A program made the translations under genes and the position numbers. DNA of 6,605 bases from CAVAVT01 sp963592185 (lineage in GTDB: Bacteria > Bacillota > Negativicutes > Selenomonadales > Selenomonadaceae), in assembly GCA_963592185.1 (NCBI GenBank), contig CAVAVT010000081.1:1-6605 (forward strand), read 5' to 3'. How positions within the stretch are numbered: position 1 is the stretch's first letter; each line of letters begins with the position of its first letter. This document shows, piece by piece, positions 6,155 through 6,605 of this stretch. The notes below the pieces were generated by a model that had not been told where the DNA came from, ran no database searches, and saw only the letters and a list, made by a program, of their open reading frames with translations.

Positions 6155-6370
6155 TTATTCTTTTACTATCTGCCATTTTCCCATGGCTTCGATTTCTACG
6201 ATGTCTCCAGGATGGAGTTTTCTTCTTTTGGCGGTTTCGATTACGCCGTTGGTTTTGATGAGGCCGTCTTCCAGAAATGGTTTTACTTGGCCGCCGGATT
6301 CTAAGATTCCGGCCCATTTAAGGAATTGGTCGAGCTGAATGGTGTCAGTGTCGATGGCAATTTTTTCCAA
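6155..6370 (-). CDS. yaaA: S4 domain RNA-binding protein YaaA
   Basis: Predicted 71-residue protein consisting essentially of one S4 RNA-binding domain (about 12-60): IQLDQFLKWAGILESGGQVK, then FLEDGLIKTNGVIETAKRRKLHPGDIVEIE. The length and pattern equal Bacillus subtilis YaaA, encoded just upstream of recF there. By contrast, the E. coli protein named YaaA is unrelated. The family is thought to bind structured RNA, possibly ribosomal, but its exact role is not established. The start is TTG at 6370, 9 bases after TAAGGAGGA; no ATG is in frame at the N-terminus. A TTG start suggests modest translation. A 100-base gap separates it from recF. Confidence 0.92.
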   Translation of the reverse strand: MEKIAIDTDTIQLDQFLKWAGILESGGQVKPFLEDGLIKTNGVIETAKRRKLHPGDIVEIEAMGKWQIVKE

Positions 6371-6379
6371 TTTCTAAAT

Positions 6380-6385
6380 CCTCCT
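6380..6385 (-). promoter_or_regulatory. Ribosome binding site of yaaA
   Basis: Perfect AGGAGG within TAAGGAGGA, 9 bases before the TTG at 6370. It decides for this non-ATG start. Confidence 0.8.
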
Positions 6386-6441
6386 TAAATTACTAACTAC
6401 ACTCTGGGCTGGATACCCACGTTGCTTCTCATTCTTTACTT

Positions 6442-6605
6442 TTATTTAGTTTTGGGCAAGTCTGGGACGTACTTTTGCTGGCCTATCCGTGAGATAAGTC
6501 CGTCAAGACGTAATCGAACGGTTAATAGGCCGTATGTCAAAACAGCCAAAGAATCAAGCCGATAGGCGAAGATGATTTGCTGCTGTTGACGGCTTTCATC
6601 TGCGG
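6442..6605 (-). CDS. Possible 3' end of an unrecognised gene, open to the window edge
   Basis: On the minus strand a frame with no stop runs from the edge (first full codon at 6603) for 53 codons to a TAA at 6444-6442, 71 bases before yaaA. The visible sequence is Gln-rich at first (DESRQQQQ) and then leucine-rich with several arginines (a segment LTYGLLTVRLRLDGL), ending VPDLPKTK. I do not recognise it. It does not look like the C-terminus of DnaN, the gene often found upstream of yaaA. An open stretch this short is readily produced by chance, and the same bases contain several inverted repeats, so the region may be noncoding. The tail of a mobile-element protein is another possibility without positive evidence. 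Confidence 0.22.
   Translation of the reverse strand, partial: ADESRQQQQIIFAYRLDSLAVLTYGLLTVRLRLDGLISRIGQQKYVPDLPKTK
6480..6593. repeat. Cluster of inverted repeats upstream of yaaA
   Basis: Several exact arms are present: GGCCTAT (6480-6486) with ATAGGCC (6525-6531); GCCTATC (6481-6487) with GATAGGC (6561-6567); CCGTCAA (6500-6506) with TTGACGG (6586-6592). There is also a nested set: GCCGT (6529-6533) with ACGGC (6589-6593), AACAGC (6541-6546) with GCTGTT (6582-6587), AATCA (6552-6556) with TGATT (6573-6577), and GCC/GGC (6558-6560, 6565-6567). Some pairings exclude each other. A structured leader RNA is one reading; individually, repeats of this size are near chance expectation. Confidence 0.35.

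Noticed and set aside
6395..6425. Short GGG/CCC hairpin between the edge frame and yaaA as a terminator.
   Set aside because: The stem is only about 4 bp with a 7-base loop and no U-run follows on either strand.
6500..6545. TTGACA on the minus strand near 6540 as a -35 box for yaaA.
   Set aside because: The hexamer 17 bases downstream (TCGATT) is a poor -10 match, so the promoter is not supported.
1..6605. Search for DnaA boxes, CRISPR arrays, tRNA or rRNA genes, and a replication origin.
   Set aside because: No TTATCCACA-like clusters, no regularly spaced repeats, and no recognisable RNA gene were seen on either strand, despite the origin-type gene cluster.

Overview
The window is a low-to-moderate GC bacterial chromosome segment. 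Every supported gene lies on the minus strand, so transcription runs from high to low coordinates. The gene order yaaA (S4 protein) - recF - DUF721/DciA-like - remB (DUF370) - gyrB is the replication/recombination cluster found near the chromosome origin in Firmicutes. The AGGAGG-type ribosome binding sites, the TTG start of yaaA, the short Gram-positive type GyrB and the presence of RemB all fit Firmicutes. The DUF721 protein carrying a zinc ribbon suggests Negativicutes (a Selenomonas-like lineage), but that placement is inference from protein style and gene order, not from a search.

Layout in transcription order: 6605-6442 holds a low-confidence open frame entering from the edge, overlapped by several inverted repeats; dnaN, often expected upstream of yaaA, is not visible. 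yaaA (6370-6155) starts with TTG behind a strong ribosome binding site. A 100-base AT-rich gap follows, with a TATAAT box and a perfect 9-bp hairpin just ahead of recF. recF (6054-4927), the DciA-like gene (4922-3993) and remB (3991-3749) are separated by only 4 and 1 bases, and gyrB (best start 3716) follows 32 bases later. A strong rho-independent terminator at about 1619-1660 closes this operon.

Beyond the terminator lies a separate type II toxin-antitoxin pair with its own candidate promoter: a Phd/YefM antitoxin (1537-1283) overlapping a RelE/ParE toxin (1290-967) by 8 bases. Next comes htpX (889-32), a membrane zinc protease. Abutting its stop codon is an ATG opening a frame whose ten visible residues resemble the start of fumarylacetoacetate-hydrolase-family proteins.

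The main operon couples chromosome topology (GyrB), replication-fork repair (RecF), probable replicative helicase loading (DciA-like) and a regulatory DNA-binding protein (RemB). The toxin-antitoxin pair and htpX form a functionally unrelated block downstream. Several longest-possible frames begin at TTG or ATG codons upstream of the true ribosome binding site, and the starts for gyrB, the antitoxin and htpX were shortened accordingly. I see no clearly new multi-gene system. The best leads are the zinc-ribbon DciA-like protein, the acidic N-terminal extension of GyrB, and the unexplained structured DNA upstream of yaaA.
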